Of a DNA stretch of 64,000 nt, positions 1 to 11,470 are shown piece by piece. A program made the position numbers and the translations under genes. The notes under the pieces are model-generated. The model was not told the origin of the DNA. It saw only the letters and a program-made list of their open reading frames with translations, and did no database searches. The DNA comes from Escarpia spicata (taxonomy: Eukaryota > Annelida > Polychaeta > Sabellida > Siboglinidae), in contig OZ023214.1 of assembly GCA_963995525.1 (NCBI GenBank), positions 47,554,560 through 47,618,559 of the forward strand, in the 5' to 3' direction. Numbering within the stretch: the first letter of the stretch is position 1; the number at the start of each line of letters is the position of its first letter.

Positions 1-240
1 TATCGAATTACAGCTGAAAACTTCCATAGAACCTCCAAATGCACCCCTTGAAACCTCCAACTGCATCCTCTTGAACTTCCCCAAAATCCAGCTGTACCCC
101 ATTGAAAACTCCAGCTGCACTCCGTTGAGGCTCCAAACGACTTACAATTGCACCTACACTTGGGACCTCGATCGGAACTCTTTTCACTGAAGCAGGAGTA
201 TTTTTCCTCGGTAGCTAGGGGGTGCACAGACGCATAAATT
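1..240. repeat. Dispersed repeat R1, copy 1
   Basis: This block is repeated in the same orientation at 2815-3040 with scattered substitutions and small gaps. Shared landmarks are a start like TATCGAATT, several CCTCCAACTGCA-like submotifs, and an end around CTTTTCACTGAAGC followed by a CTCGGTRGCTAG motif. The CCTCCA..TGCA submotif recurs inside the copy, so R1 has internal minisatellite structure. No protein is supported. The window begins inside or at the edge of the copy, so its left end is unknown. Confidence 0.75.
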
Positions 241-455
241 AGACAGATATACATACGAATACTAAGATAAAAAATTTACAGTAACAATTTATATAATATC
301 AACAAAATACAAAACAAATCGCTGTGGAATGGGAAATTTCATACTACGACCAAATATTGGTCGTTATCGTGGGTGCTACCCAAAGTAGTAAATAACATGT
401 TCTTTAGGCATATACTCCTTCCTTTTATAGAACTTCCTTTCATATAACACACTAT
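241..455 (-). mobile_element. LINE 3'-UTR fragment (AT-rich family, copy a)
   Basis: This matches 3590-3790 base for base over long stretches (ATACGAATACTAAGATA, CAAAATACAAAACAAATCGC, CATATACTCCT). At 3548-4245 the same sequence lies downstream of a reverse-transcriptase C-terminal frame on the minus strand, so this is read as the 3' UTR of the same non-LTR family. It includes a decayed form of the 3'-UTR hairpin also seen at 3685-3738, 55494-55545 and 62284-62333. No coding part remains. Confidence 0.6.
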
Positions 456-1144
456 CTCGTGGTCGAACAAGTCTTGCGGAGCACAGGCTCCAGGGGGTGG
501 TTTGGGCCTGAACCAGGTTGGGTACCTTTTTGGACTCCCCTCCCCAAAGCAGAGAAAACTCTGGAAGAGCTGGCCAGATTGCGGATATACTACATGCACA
601 GAGGATGGTGTTCCTGCTACAAGAAGGGCCTTGTGTGCACAGCCGCATGAACACGTGGAGGAAGCTGCCATAATAAATAACCCCAAAGTCAATTGAATTG
701 GCAAACTATAGCTACTTTAGGGAAAAACCCAGTGACCGTGACCTTGGATGTTTACGAAAACCTCTGTGGTCGATCGAGCGTATCCAAAACTATCACAATG
801 CATATCAAACTCATCGCAATCGGCCTATTATTAGCTGAAATGTGACCATATCGGGATTTAGCCTACATTGGAGGTGGCCATTTTGGATTAATGCTAATTA
901 CGGGGTGTTATAGAATCCCTAAATGTGAGTCCTATGTCAGAATTTGATATTTATCTATGAAAGGTCACCTGTGCCAAATTTTGTGATTTCTTCCAAAAAT
1001 GAACATTCAAACCCCCCCAAGACAGGAGACTAATAATCCAAAATGTGTTAATCGTTTCACAAATAATTTGCCTTGTTAGTACAACCCTGACCGATACCTT
1101 TAAATGGCTGTGCGAAGTTATGATGTGTGTTTATTATGTGGGGG
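456..1144. other. Unassigned non-coding stretch
   Basis: No conserved protein motif, RNA gene or repeat copy was recognised. Frames here are short and overlap on both strands, as expected by chance. Confidence 0.5.
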
Positions 1145-1620
1145 GAGAGAGATGGGAGGGAGGAGGGAAAGAGGGGGGAGAGAAAGAGAAGGGAGGGGGA
1201 GAGGAGAGAGAGAGAGGGGAATACAGACAGACAGACAGACAGGCAGGCAGACAGACAGACAGACAGACAGACAGACACACAGACAGACATACAACTAAAC
1301 AGACAGACAGACAAACATATATACATAGAGACGGAGATATGGAGAGAAAGCAAGATGGAGCGACGGAGAGATTTAAAGACGGAGAGATGTAGAGAAGAAA
1401 TGACGGGTGAACAGAGAGAGGGGTACGGAAAGACGGAAAGACAGCGAGATTGAAAGAGGAGAGACGGAAAAATAGACAAACGGACAGACAGACAGACAGA
1501 CAGATAGATAGACATATATAAAGACGGAAAGACGAAGAGCCGGACAGGCGGAGAGACGGAGAGACTGAAAGACAGCGAGATGGAGAGACAAAGAGATGGA
1601 GAACCGGCGGAAGGTGGTTT
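1145..1620. repeat. Purine-rich microsatellite block, (GA)n, (ACAG)n and GGAGA/GACGGA-like tracts
   Basis: One strand is almost entirely purine plus C from about 1145 to 1610. It starts as GGGAGA/GAGAG tracts, becomes a near-perfect (ACAG)n run around 1224-1310, then degenerate GACGGAGAGA-type units, with a second (ACAG)n run near 1483-1510. The open frames across it are tandem translations of the microsatellite and are not genes. Confidence 0.9.
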
Positions 1621-2814
1621 CCTACAAAGACACCATTACGATTAGATAACGCATGATTGTTGCAACTTGTAAAATGGCGTTTTTCTCAAGGTGCACATTT
1701 TGAAAAACTGAGTCATTTAATTATACAATTGTGTTTCTGGTTTTTGGGTAGTTTGTTTACACATGTATTCGATATATCACAAAAAAACAAGTCTATCAAA
1801 TAGCACCTTTGAAAATTGCACGCTGCTATTATCCTACGAATAGGTGACGTTGTAGCACACGTAATCGAGCAAAGCCATGTGTAATACTAGCTTATGCTTA
1901 ACAGTCTTCCCCTTTGATGGTAACTTAAACGGATCCAAACGAATTTCCGCTTACTGCCATATCCTACGTAGGCGGTGCCGTAAATAAGTTTGATTGATAA
2001 ATGTGATTGATCGTTTGAGCGCATTTTTTTTATATATCTAGAGACAGCGGTAGAAAAGTGCATTTCATTTTGTAAAAGAAAATTACGCTGCAAACGAATC
2101 TTGAAAAGGCCGGCGGATATACTTAAGTGACAGTGACAGCGACATATTCACGACTAATGAAAGGCGAATAAAAGCAAACATCGATCCAGATGTTCGCCTC
2201 AATGCGCTCTTTTCATTTCGAAACAGCCGTCATTACAGGTTGATGAAATCAAGAGTTGATCAGCATAATTAACCCAATCAAAACCGTACAGAACCGCAGG
2301 TTCATCAGACAGAGCTGTCGTCGCACGTTATCCTGCAGGTTCATCAGACAGAGCTGTCGTCGCACGTTTTCGTGCTTCGTTTACTGTAAGGTGCTTCTTG
2401 TGGCGTCCAAAGCTCTCGCCGTCGCTGGAGGGGACAAGTTCTGAGACGCTCTAAAGGTCAAGCGCGAAGAAATATCGATCGTACGCGAACGACTCATTCC
2501 GTTCGAGGAAAATATTTCTCGGTTTAATTACTGGTTGTTTCGTTGAACGGCCCCCGCAGATAATGACATGCAACGGGTAGTCGCACTGTCAAGTACCTGT
2601 GCTAATAATTCACACCGAATAATAGTTGTTAGGCGAATGGAAATTGCACTGTGATGCAAACGGCAGCGAGAGGAATACTCGCGGTCACCTGAGACACAAA
2701 TGGTTTTGTCGTGGAACTTACGCTAATGCAAACGTATAAGTATGCAAACTATCTGGTTTAGAAACGTATGTCACAATCAGACTCCTAACGTGGTTGATCT
2801 TTGGCAGTTGCATT
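1621..2814. other. Unassigned stretch with a 39-bp tandem duplication
   Basis: No gene was recognised. A nearly perfect two-copy direct duplication with a 39-bp offset occupies about 2297-2368; landmarks are TTCATCAGACAGAGCTGTCG at 2301 and again at 2340. The remainder is anonymous A+T-rich sequence. Confidence 0.55.
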
Positions 2815-3040
2815 TATCGAATTGCGACTGAAAGCTTCCATAAGCCTCCAAATGCATCCTTTGAAACCTCCAACTGCACCCTTTTGTAGCTCCCCAAAAA
2901 TATAACTGTACCCCATTGAAAATTCCAACTGCACACCGCTGAGGCTCCAAAAGACTTACAGTTGCACCTACCCTTGGGACCTTGATCGGAACTCTTTTCA
3001 CTGAAGCGGGAGTATTTTACCTCGGTGGCTAGTGGGTGCG
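2815..3040. repeat. Dispersed repeat R1, copy 2
   Basis: Same-orientation homologue of 1-240, with the same order of CCTCCA..TGCA submotifs and the same CTTTTCACTGAAGC ending. Copy 2 is followed by about 500 bp of other sequence before the LINE tail homologous to 241-455, whereas in copy 1 the two abut. Confidence 0.75.
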
Positions 3041-3074
3041 TACAAATCCATCGCACATCCTACCCTACGGACCT

Positions 3075-3115
3075 GGATGTGTGATGTGTGATGTGTGATG
3101 TGTGATGTGTGATGT
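3075..3115. repeat. Heptamer tandem repeat (TGTGATG)n
   Basis: About five to six perfect head-to-tail copies of TGTGATG, just after the R1 copy. Confidence 0.9.
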
Positions 3116-3547
3116 TTCTAGTAATCAATACAGTGCGATCACCTGTTGTAGTTCTAGAGTTGTCACGTACAAGTTTTGTAATAAAGTACCTTGTACCCAA
3201 ACATCGTCATACTTACTATATTACTTCCAATTTTTGAAGGAACATGTATATCCAGTAAAAGGTGGACGTAAATAAATATTATTAACAAGTATCAACCCTA
3301 GTGCAGATGCATGAATGAGAATTTGCAAATTGCTTAAGAAGCAGATGTCAACAAAAACAAAAACATCGGTGAACTATTATGGCACATAACTAACTGAAGA
3401 CAACGTGTGAAACAATTGGAGGGACATAACCATCTACGACTTCAACAACTACGTCACCTGGTGGTGTTAACTGTCTCCAGCTATAGAAATAGAATCAATA
3501 GACACTACCCGAAATAGCGTAGCCTGTAGTCGTTCGTCTTAATGCAG

Positions 3548-4245
3548 ATTGATTGACTGATTGCATTTTATTTATCCCAGCAGCATAAAATAAATTATAC
3601 AGATGTGCATACGAATACTAAGATACAAATTTTACAATAACAATTTACATAATACCAACAAAATACAAAACAAATCGCTGTGGGATGGGAGACTCCACAC
3701 TAAGACCAACATTGGTCGATATCATGGGAGCTACCCAAAGTATTAAATAACATATTCTTTATGCATATACTCCTACCTTTTATGTAACAAAACAAATCGT
3801 TTTTGGTCAAAATTATTTTTGTCAGTCTGTCTGTCTGTCTGTTAAGTAATGTGTGTATTCTGTATATGTGTTTTGTGTGTTGTGTACCAGTGTTGGCATG
3901 AGTGTAAATATACAAAATGAAATGTTGTATTGTACTGTTGTAAAATGTGATTAACAAATTCATGATTTGTTTAGTTTAGTTGGCATATGTAACACTTTTG
4001 TATAGTATACGCGACGTTATATTTTTGTAACATGTATTTATTAGCATAAATTGAGAATCCTGTCAAACTATGAGTCTCCGTGGGATGTTCGTCTGGTTTG
4101 AATATTTTCAGTGATGTGTTCGAAGCTATGTTGATACGAGTATGTATTTCAGTGCAGCACATTGTTCGTCGGTTAAAATTACGTATCGTGGCATATCTAT
4201 ATCGAAGAGTAGTTGATATTATTTTGTATAAAATGAACAATTAAT
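3548..4245 (-). mobile_element. 5'-truncated LINE: reverse-transcriptase C-terminus plus 3' UTR (copy b)
   Basis: On the minus strand, 4240-3971 encodes a C-terminal segment ending YMLQKYNVAYTIQKCYICQL. It aligns with the end of the LINE at 59690-62570, which ends TYLLHKYNDSCTLSNCYTCQ, sharing the LHKYN-like block and the paired cysteines. The 3' UTR follows, with a hairpin-like segment (3685-3738), a (CAGA)n tract near 3825-3842, and an AATC-repeat tail near 3548-3570. The catalytic reverse-transcriptase domain is absent, as expected from 5' truncation during target-primed insertion. Clade assignment (CR1/L2/Jockey group) is an inference from the longer copy. Confidence 0.7.
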
Positions 4246-5307
4246 CAGCTAAAAAATATCCCGCGATTCTTTGATCGTGCGCAGGAACTGAATAATCGCG
4301 TTTCTATTTCAACACGTATTGGATCGCGCCAAATTTATTCCAACGTCAAAATCATCGAATTTTGCGTTCTAAAGCATGAGTTATGATTTGTGTTTGAAAG
4401 CAGTAGGTGTTATTGATGGCGCGATGTATTATTTGCAGACACGGTCGTTTGTTAAATATTTCCGGAGTAGGTTCGGACACGCGTTGTTATGGATACGACA
4501 TGCTTCTCCAAGCAACTGTTTTGGTGATTGACTGTGAAGGCACGTGGATCATATTAGGTAGGCATCGGAGACTGTTGAAGGCATATAGAGGCCAATATAT
4601 GTTGGAGGATTGATGGGTGTGTACGATGCCTCTCGGAAGGAGGAGTGGTTCCTGCTGCTCCGCACCAAATCTGCACAAGGGATCTGGCAACACTGGGGAA
4701 ATATTCGGTGTAGGGGGAAGGGGCAATGTATGTTCAAGAGAGAGCATTGTGCTACCCGCCATCTACAGACTTTTGTTGATGGTGAATCTGTTGTGCCGAA
4801 AGAGTTGGGTGTAGGGTTAGGGTTATGTTTAACGTTAGTGTTATGGTTAAGTTGAAGGTATTTTGACAAGATTAACATCAGGTGTTTACATGCGTATGCA
4901 CGTGGAGGGGCATCAAACAGCCGGCTTCCCCTTCATGTCCGAACCAACCAAAATATTGGGTGGATTAGGCTCCGGCTCCCGGTTCCAACGCCTGTGCAAT
5001 ATTATAGCATTATTGTTGGTATGTTTGAAGTTCGGACACACCGACTCCTACCTGTTCGAATGTGTTTTTGATATTTCTCATCTCCAGCTCGACGATGAAC
5101 TGTCCGTTGTCCTGCTTGAAGCCTCGCTGCCGTAAATCACTCAGAGCTACGAATGTACGGCGACTGTGAATCTACAAGACAAACAACTCTTCGATATATT
5201 TCGTACTTATGAGATTTGTGTGATGATATTACCTACATACTCCAGGCGCAGATCTACGGGTGTGGGGACGTACGCTCTCCGGGTCGTGCTTGAACGAGAG
5301 TCAAGTG
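4246..5307. other. Unassigned stretch with two TTAGGG-like words
   Basis: No gene was recognised. Near 4806-4830 there are two adjacent TTAGGG words within a degenerate GGGTTAGGGTTA segment, too short and imperfect to call an interstitial telomere array. Frames are short and overlapping. Confidence 0.5.
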
Positions 5308-5320
5308 TGTGTGTGTGTAC

Positions 5321-5358
<38 letters not shown>

Positions 5359-5445
5359 GTGCGTGTGTGCGTGTGTGCGTGTGTGCGTTTGTGTGTGTGT
5401 GCGTGTGTGCGTGTGCGTGCGTGTGCGTGCGTGCATGTGTGTGTG
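5308..5445. repeat. Interrupted (GT)n microsatellite with GTGC phases
   Basis: The GT dinucleotide tract is interrupted by regularly spaced GC steps (GTGTGTGC units). The cysteine/valine-rich and threonine/histidine-rich frames across it are translations of the repeat. Confidence 0.95.
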
Positions 5446-5799
5446 TTGTCCGGGGGAGTAGCAGTTGGAGATATATTTTTGGCTAGCCTCATGGGGATTA
5501 TGGGTAGCTTCGCCCCCGTCCCCGTCCCCCTTCCTTTGGTCAAATCCTAGATCTGCCACTGCACTTCCACGTGTATGCTTTGGTATGTTGCAATCAAATT
5601 TCTCCATGGCTGACACTGTTGTCACACAAACGAAGGATACTGACAACTAACCTATTAATTATTCATTTTAGAAACAGTACGTATACAAAACATTTCATGT
5701 TCGTATTATTGTAACCATATTAGCTACATAACAAAACACAAACAGTAGAAGTGTTGCCCTTAACATAGCTTTAGTCTGTATGTATGGCAGTGTGCTGAT

Positions 5800-6246
5800 G
5801 ATGGTGCCCTTCCAGTACTCGTCTGGTTCGTCTCTCCACCGTCTCGCCGGTCTTACTCTAGATCGTTTCCCTTCGTAAGGTCTCCCAGATGTGATACGCG
5901 ACTCGTAATCTGCTCTGGTCCATTTCTGTCTTCTGATTTGTTCTATCACGTCTATTATCTTTGTTTTTTCTCTTACCCAGATGTTTGCTTTTCTCTCCCG
6001 ATATGTGATGTTTAACAAACTTCTTTCCATCTCTATTTGTGCGGCTGCTAGCTTGTTCTTTGCCTGGATGGTGAGTGCCCATGTTTCCGCGCCGTATGTC
6101 ATCGCCGGAAATACGCATGAGTTGTAGACTTGTCTCTTCAAGCAGGTTCCAAAGTTACCCTTGAAGATGTCGCGGTGTTTGGCAAATGCTGTCCAGCCGG
6201 TGTTGCGTGCCAGAAAACCACGTCGTGCCACAATACCTCGTTCCAT
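5800..6246 (-). mobile_element. LINE fragment, reverse-transcriptase C-terminal region
   Basis: The minus-strand frame contains the block YNSCVFPAMTYGAETWALT, then an LLNITYRERK-like block and a GKRSRVRPARRWRDE block. This order (GAETW, ..RSLLNI.., GRP.RRWRD) is characteristic of the C-terminal part of endonuclease/reverse-transcriptase non-LTR elements widespread in animals. The catalytic fingers and palm, and the endonuclease, are missing, so this is a truncated, non-autonomous copy. The exact clade was not assigned. Confidence 0.75.
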
Positions 6247-6349
6247 GTTAAACTATAGGGCGCCCTGGCCAGCCGCAAGCAATCAGCCATGGCGGTTTTG
6301 GCCAGCGAGGCTTTCAGCACGGCTAAACACCTCATCTTTATTTTAGGCA

Positions 6350-7563
6350 AAGAAATAATGTTATTTCTAAATGAACCATTATATATTTCAAAAATATGTA
6401 TATGAATTTTTTCTATTCTCGTATAAATTCAGTACTTTTGATAAGGACTATAGCTATAAAGTAAAGTTATATTTCACCTTGCATCACCCCTTAGATATTG
6501 TAGCATCTTCATTGCACTTATATAGCCAGTACGTCGTGTGTGAGTTTTTGGGGTGTAAATATGTGACGTGTGATTACGCGTGGTGTTTGCAAATATGAAA
6601 CCACGAAGAAAAATTTCTGAATCTAAAATGGCCTGTGATAGAATACCTCGAGATATTCCCGCACGAGGTATTGTGTCACGCTACACCGGCGGTGATTCTT
6701 CTTTGATTCTCCTTGCCTTGGTTGTTGTCTCTGATACCTTATCGATGTCCCAGACAGACGTAGCTTTCAACGTTCTCTATCTGCGTGGTTTTGATATATA
6801 CTGGTGTGTCATTTTCTATTTGTGTGAGTCATTTTGACTTAGGTGCCCTATCCCCATTAAGGAGTAAATGTAAAAATAGGTAAAAAAGACTTACCACAAA
6901 TCCATTGTGAGAGTAATTTTACTCTGGCAATGAATTGTTGGGGACTCACTTTCGATAAAGCTGCTGTTACACCCCTCTAGGAATACATTTATTCGTATTC
7001 GGGGTGGGTTATCAGAGTAAAAATACTCTTATTATAGATTTAGGTGTAGTCATTTATGACATAGGCCCTGTTATTCCCATTTAATAGTACATTCTTCCTG
7101 ATACTATAGAAACATTAAGCTGTGGATTTTTAGGAGTCATGTATGGCATAGGTGCTTTATTCTCCAATAATAGTTATATTTACTTGGTTCTGGCTATCGG
7201 TGTAAGATGTGGAAGACTGTATAATTATACTCGCTGGTGATACGATAATGGCGGATACAAAGATGTAATTATATTGACAGACTAGTCCCGAACATATTAG
7301 GTATATACTTGTTATCAAGTCTAAAGATTAACTTGGATATGTTAACCAGAAATATTTCCAATGCAAAATAATCACAGTGAACAATCACTGTAAGGACACC
7401 GGAAGTTAACATTCCTGCCCTGGCCTGCATTGTCATATGGACCCACTGATATAAGGGACATTTTGCTCAAGCCCCAACATGTTCCTTAGAAGAACATGAC
7501 GAAATCTGTCCCGAACTAAGTTCCCTGTGAGTGCAGTTGCATGCACTAGCTGCCGCCACTGAC
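6350..7563. other. Unassigned A+T-rich stretch with a small hairpin
   Basis: No gene was recognised. A 9-bp perfect inverted repeat (AATACCTCG at 6642-6650, CGAGGTATT at 6664-6672) encloses a 13-nt loop. Further exons of the minus-strand MATH-like gene could lie here, but none was identified. Confidence 0.45.
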
Positions 7564-7735
7564 CGGGGACTCGGCCGTGAAGGGACAACTCCTCTCCGAA
7601 AAGACGTCGTTCTTCGTGAAGTGTTCGCGGTTGACCATGGTGAAGTTGAAGTCGACAGTGCAGGTCATGCCGGGCGTGACATGAGCGAGCGCAAGGGAAG
7701 CACTGAGGTGGGAGCTTGTCGTCGAGAAGGACACC
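7564..7735 (-). CDS. MATH (TRAF-homology)-like protein, internal exon
   Basis: On the minus strand an acceptor ending ATGCAG is followed by a 172-nt open exon ending at a GTCAGT donor. Its product includes HLSASLALAHVTPGMTC and VDFNFTMVNREHF. It joins in phase to the exon at 13537-13800: CG from that exon plus the first G here makes an Arg codon, giving ...YGHQRWR|VSFSTT.... The combined pattern (aromatic-G-x-x-x-W-R, a short-chain strand, then a VDFNFTMVN-like strand and an FSERSCPF-like turn) resembles the MATH/TRAF-homology beta-sandwich fold, which mediates protein binding. Supported by reading frame, splice signals and phase; family naming is inference. Other exons were not found, so the gene is partial here. 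Confidence 0.55.
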
Positions 7736-8446
7736 CTGCATGAACAGAGAGTGGCTTAACATCTGGATGTCCCTTATTTAGCGGTTTACAATCTATGACA
7801 GTGGCCAATGATGTTCTAGTTTTCTCAGTGCCTGTCAATGTTATTATGTTCGTGTCTAATGACGTGATTTTATTGTTGCCTATTTATCGTCGCATCAAAT
7901 AGTAATCATTACGGTCATGCACTTAAAATTGGGTCATTGTTTTGTACAAATCAGGCATTTGTGTCAACTGCATACGGTATGTTTGATCATTTAAGACAAT
8001 TCAATCTGAAATCATGAAATGACCCAGAGTTAGACTTTCTAACAACATGGGTATCATATACCTCAATACCAGTGGCATTCTGGAAAGAGTGCTCAGGCTT
8101 TGTGAACCTTTAGTTTTCCTTGATAAAATATAGTGGCGCTGTAGCGAAAAATCCTGCCGCTGAAACATACTGCCGCACCGACCCTTAATGCGCATGTCCC
8201 GAAGTACAGTTTTTCGCGGGGAGACGGCCGGGCTTGTTACACGTTAGCAAGGGGCGAAAATCCTGCCGCTATGAAAATTGCCGCACCTACACAGGATTCT
8301 GGCTGGCACCTGGTCGGGTCCTGTTGATTTGTTTGTTTTTAAGACATGAAGTAATTTGGCGACTCCATTTGTCGTGAAGGTGATGTGTGTTATACTGGTA
8401 ATCTAATGATATGTGTGTGTATACAATAATGAATGTTGCAATTTTG

Positions 8447-8490
8447 TATGTATGTATGTATGTATGTATATATATATATATATATATATA
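8447..8490. repeat. (TATG)n then (TA)n microsatellite
   Basis: Four to five TATG units run directly into a (TA)n tract of about 24 bases. Confidence 0.9.
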
Positions 8491-9544
8491 ATTATGTCGT
8501 CATATTTTGTACATTCCCATGACAATAAGAATAAAATTATGTTATCCGTGTGACACAAGATATAACGTTCACTAAGCACCCTAACTGAAATGTGTGTAGT
8601 CCTTTGTATAGTTGGTTTGAAGCTAGTAATGAATCAAAGAAACTGTAGGCATAGTTAATTATACACTACCCAGTGGCGTACCCAGGAGGGTTTTTGGTTG
8701 CCCGGAAACCCCCGATCCATACGGTAACGTACAGCAGGTGGATACCCGGAGGGAGGGTTGGTTGCCCGGAAATCCCTCGAAATTTCTGCACTGCTGTATG
8801 ATCAAAATTATGGCAATGTACGTGAGTACACGGAAGGATGACGGTAATACCCATAGCCCCCCCCCCCCCCACCATTCTCTCCGTGTTCGGATGTCATGAG
8901 TTCACAGCCGAGACAGCGGAGAAGCTGAAGTTACAGCGGCGCAGCGGCGAAAAACTTTAACCCATCAGTAGTAATAGAGGTGGTGTACCGTGCACCGAAT
9001 GAGTTGCTCCGGAGGAAACCCATGATAAGAGATAGGGATTTTGCACCCAGTTGACGGCCGGGTTAAAGGATAGGGATTTTTAACATGGGAGAGATAGGAC
9101 TTTTCCTCCAGTGAACGGCCGGGTTAAAGGATAGAGATTTTTAACATGGGAGAGATAGGGATTTTGCACCAGTGAACGGCCGGGTTAAAGCATAGGCCGT
9201 TTTTATCGCAAAGGTATCCGACCACTTTTCGAATTTTTATCCCGGGTTAAAGCATAGGCCGTTTTTATCGCAAAGGTATCCGACCACTTTTCGAATTTTT
9301 ATCCCGGGTTAAAGCATAGGCCATTTTTATCGCAAAGGTATCCGACCACTTTTCGAATTTTTATCCCGGGTTAAAGCATAGGCCGTTTTTATCGCAAAGG
9401 TATCCGACCACTTTTCGAATTTTTTTCCCGGGTTAAAGCATAGGCCATTTTTATCGCAAAGGTACGCGACCACTTTTTTTGAATAAAATAACATATACCG
9501 AACACCATTCGAATAGGCAACTCACGAGATTGCTTGATTATAAG

Positions 9545-10875
9545 TCCTACCAACACTAAAAAGTTCTGAGTACTACCGACCCTAAAAAGTTCTGAGTCCT
9601 ACCAGCACTAAAAAGTTATAAGTCGTACCGTCACTATAAAGTTCTAAGTACTACCAACACTAAAAGTTATAAGTCCTACCAACACTAAAAAGTTCTGAGT
9701 ACTACCGACCCTAAAACGTTCTAAGTCGTACCGTCACTAAAATGTTCTAAGTACTACCAACACTAAAAGTTCTAAGTCCTACCAACACTAAAAAGTTCTG
9801 AGTCCTACCAGCACTAAAAACTTCTAAGTCGTACCGTCACTGAAAAGTTATAAGTACTACCAACACTAAAAGTTCTAAGTCCTTCCAACACTAAAAAGTT
9901 CTGAGTCCTACCAGCACTAAAAAGTTCTAAGTCCTACCGACACTAAAAAGTTCTGAGTCCTACCAGCACTAAAAGGTTCTAAGCCGTACCGTCACTAAAA
10001 AGTTCTAAGTACTACCAACCCATAAAAGTTCTAAGTCCTACCGACACAAAAAAGTTCTAAGTCCTACCAATCCTAAAAAGTTCTGAGTCCTACCAGCACT
10101 AAAACGTTATAAGTACTACCAACACTAAAAAGTTATAAGTACTACCAACCCTAAAAAGTTCTAAGTCCTACCGTCACTAAAAAGTTATAAATACTACCAA
10201 CACTAAAAAGTTCTAAGTCCTACCAACACTAAAAAGTTCTGAGTCCTACCAACCCTAAAAGTTCTAAGTCGTACCAGCACTAAAAAGTTATAAGTACTAC
10301 CAACACTAAAAAGTTCTAAGTACTACCGACACTAAAAAGTTAGAAGTCCTACCGTCACTAAAAAGTTATAAGTACTACCAGCACTAAAACGTTCTAAGTC
10401 CTACCGACACTAAAAAGTTATAAGTACTACCAACCCTAAAAAGTTCTAAGTCCTACCGACACTAAAAAGTTATAAGTACTATCAACCCTAAAAAGTTCTA
10501 AGTTCTACCAACACTAAAAAGTTCTAAGTACTACCAACCCTAAAAAGTTATAAGTACTACCAACACTAAAAAGTTATAAGTACTACCGACACTAAAAAGT
10601 TATAAGTTCTACCGTCACTAAAAAGTTATAAGTACTACCAACCCTAAAAAGTTCTAAGTCCTACCGACACTAAAAAGTTCTGAGTCCTACCAGCACTAAA
10701 AAGTTCTAGCCGTACCGTCACTAAAAAGTTCTAAGTCCTACCAACCCTAAAAAGTTACAAGTATTACCAACCCTAAAAAGTTCTACGTCGTACCGTCACT
10801 AAAAAGTTCTAAGTACTACCAACACTAAAAAGTTCTAAGCCGTACCGTAACTAAAAAGTTCTAAGTTACCAACCC
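9545..10875. repeat. 26-bp satellite array, about 50 copies
   Basis: The consensus unit is close to CACTAAAAAGTTCTAAGTCC plus TACCAA (26 bp). Units vary at a few fixed slots: TTCT/TTAT, AAGTCC/AAGTAC/AAGTCG/GAGTCC, and AACA/GACA/GTCA/AGCA/AACC. Some units are 25 bp, with one A fewer. There are no unique spacers, so it is not a CRISPR-type array. It forms the first central block of the foldback-like element. Confidence 0.9.
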
Positions 10876-10876
10876 T

Positions 10877-11470
10877 AAAGACACGAAGGGTGAGTGAGTG
10901 AGTGTTGAAGCAAATCCCACGCGATAACACGTCTATTTTCCTGAAAACGGAGGGATTTGACGCGATAACACGTCTATTTTCACTAAAAAAGACACTAAAA
11001 CGTTATAAGTACTACCAACACTAAAAAGGGACGGCGTGAGTGAGTGAGTGAGTGAGTGAGTGAGTGAGTGAGTGAGTGAGTGAGTGAGTGAGTGAGTGAA
11101 CAGACACGAAGGGTGAGTGAGTGAGTGAGTGAGTGTGTGAGTGAGTGAGTGAGTGAGTGAGTGGGTGGGTGAGTGAGTGAGTGAGTGAGTGAGTGAGTGA
11201 GTGAGTGAGTGAGTGAGTGAGTGAGTGAGTGAGTGAGTGAGTGAGTGAGTGAGTGAGTGAGTGAGTGAGTGAGTGAGTGAGTGAGTGAGTGAGTGAGTGA
11301 GTGAGTGAGTGAGTGAGTGAGTGAGTGAGTGAGTGAGTGAGTGAGTGAGTGAGTGAGTGAGTGAGTGAGTGAGTGAGTGAGTGAGTGAGTGAGTGAGTGA
11401 GTGAGTGAGTGAGTGAGTGAGTGAGTGAGTGAGTGAGTGAACAGACACGAAGGGTGAGTGAGTGAGTGTT
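10877..11470. repeat. (GTGA)n tetranucleotide array with chimeric boundary block
   Basis: Near-perfect GAGT/GTGA repeats run from about 11034 to 11440, interrupted once by AACAGACACGAAGGG (11099-11113) and by single variant units (GTGTGTGA, GTGGGTGG). The ACACGAAGGG + (GTGA)n + TTGAAGCAAATCCCACGCG block occurs at 10879-10925 and again at 11446-11490, showing segmental duplication of the array boundary. The Thr-His-Ser-Leu frames are repeat translations. Confidence 0.92.

Noticed and set aside
4806..4855. Interstitial telomere sequence
   Set aside because: Only two perfect TTAGGG words in a degenerate context.
8660..8790. hAT-like start CAGTGGCGTACCCAGG and a duplicated GGTTGCCCGGAAA segment
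   Set aside because: No matching inverted end or target duplication could be found nearby, so no element was called.
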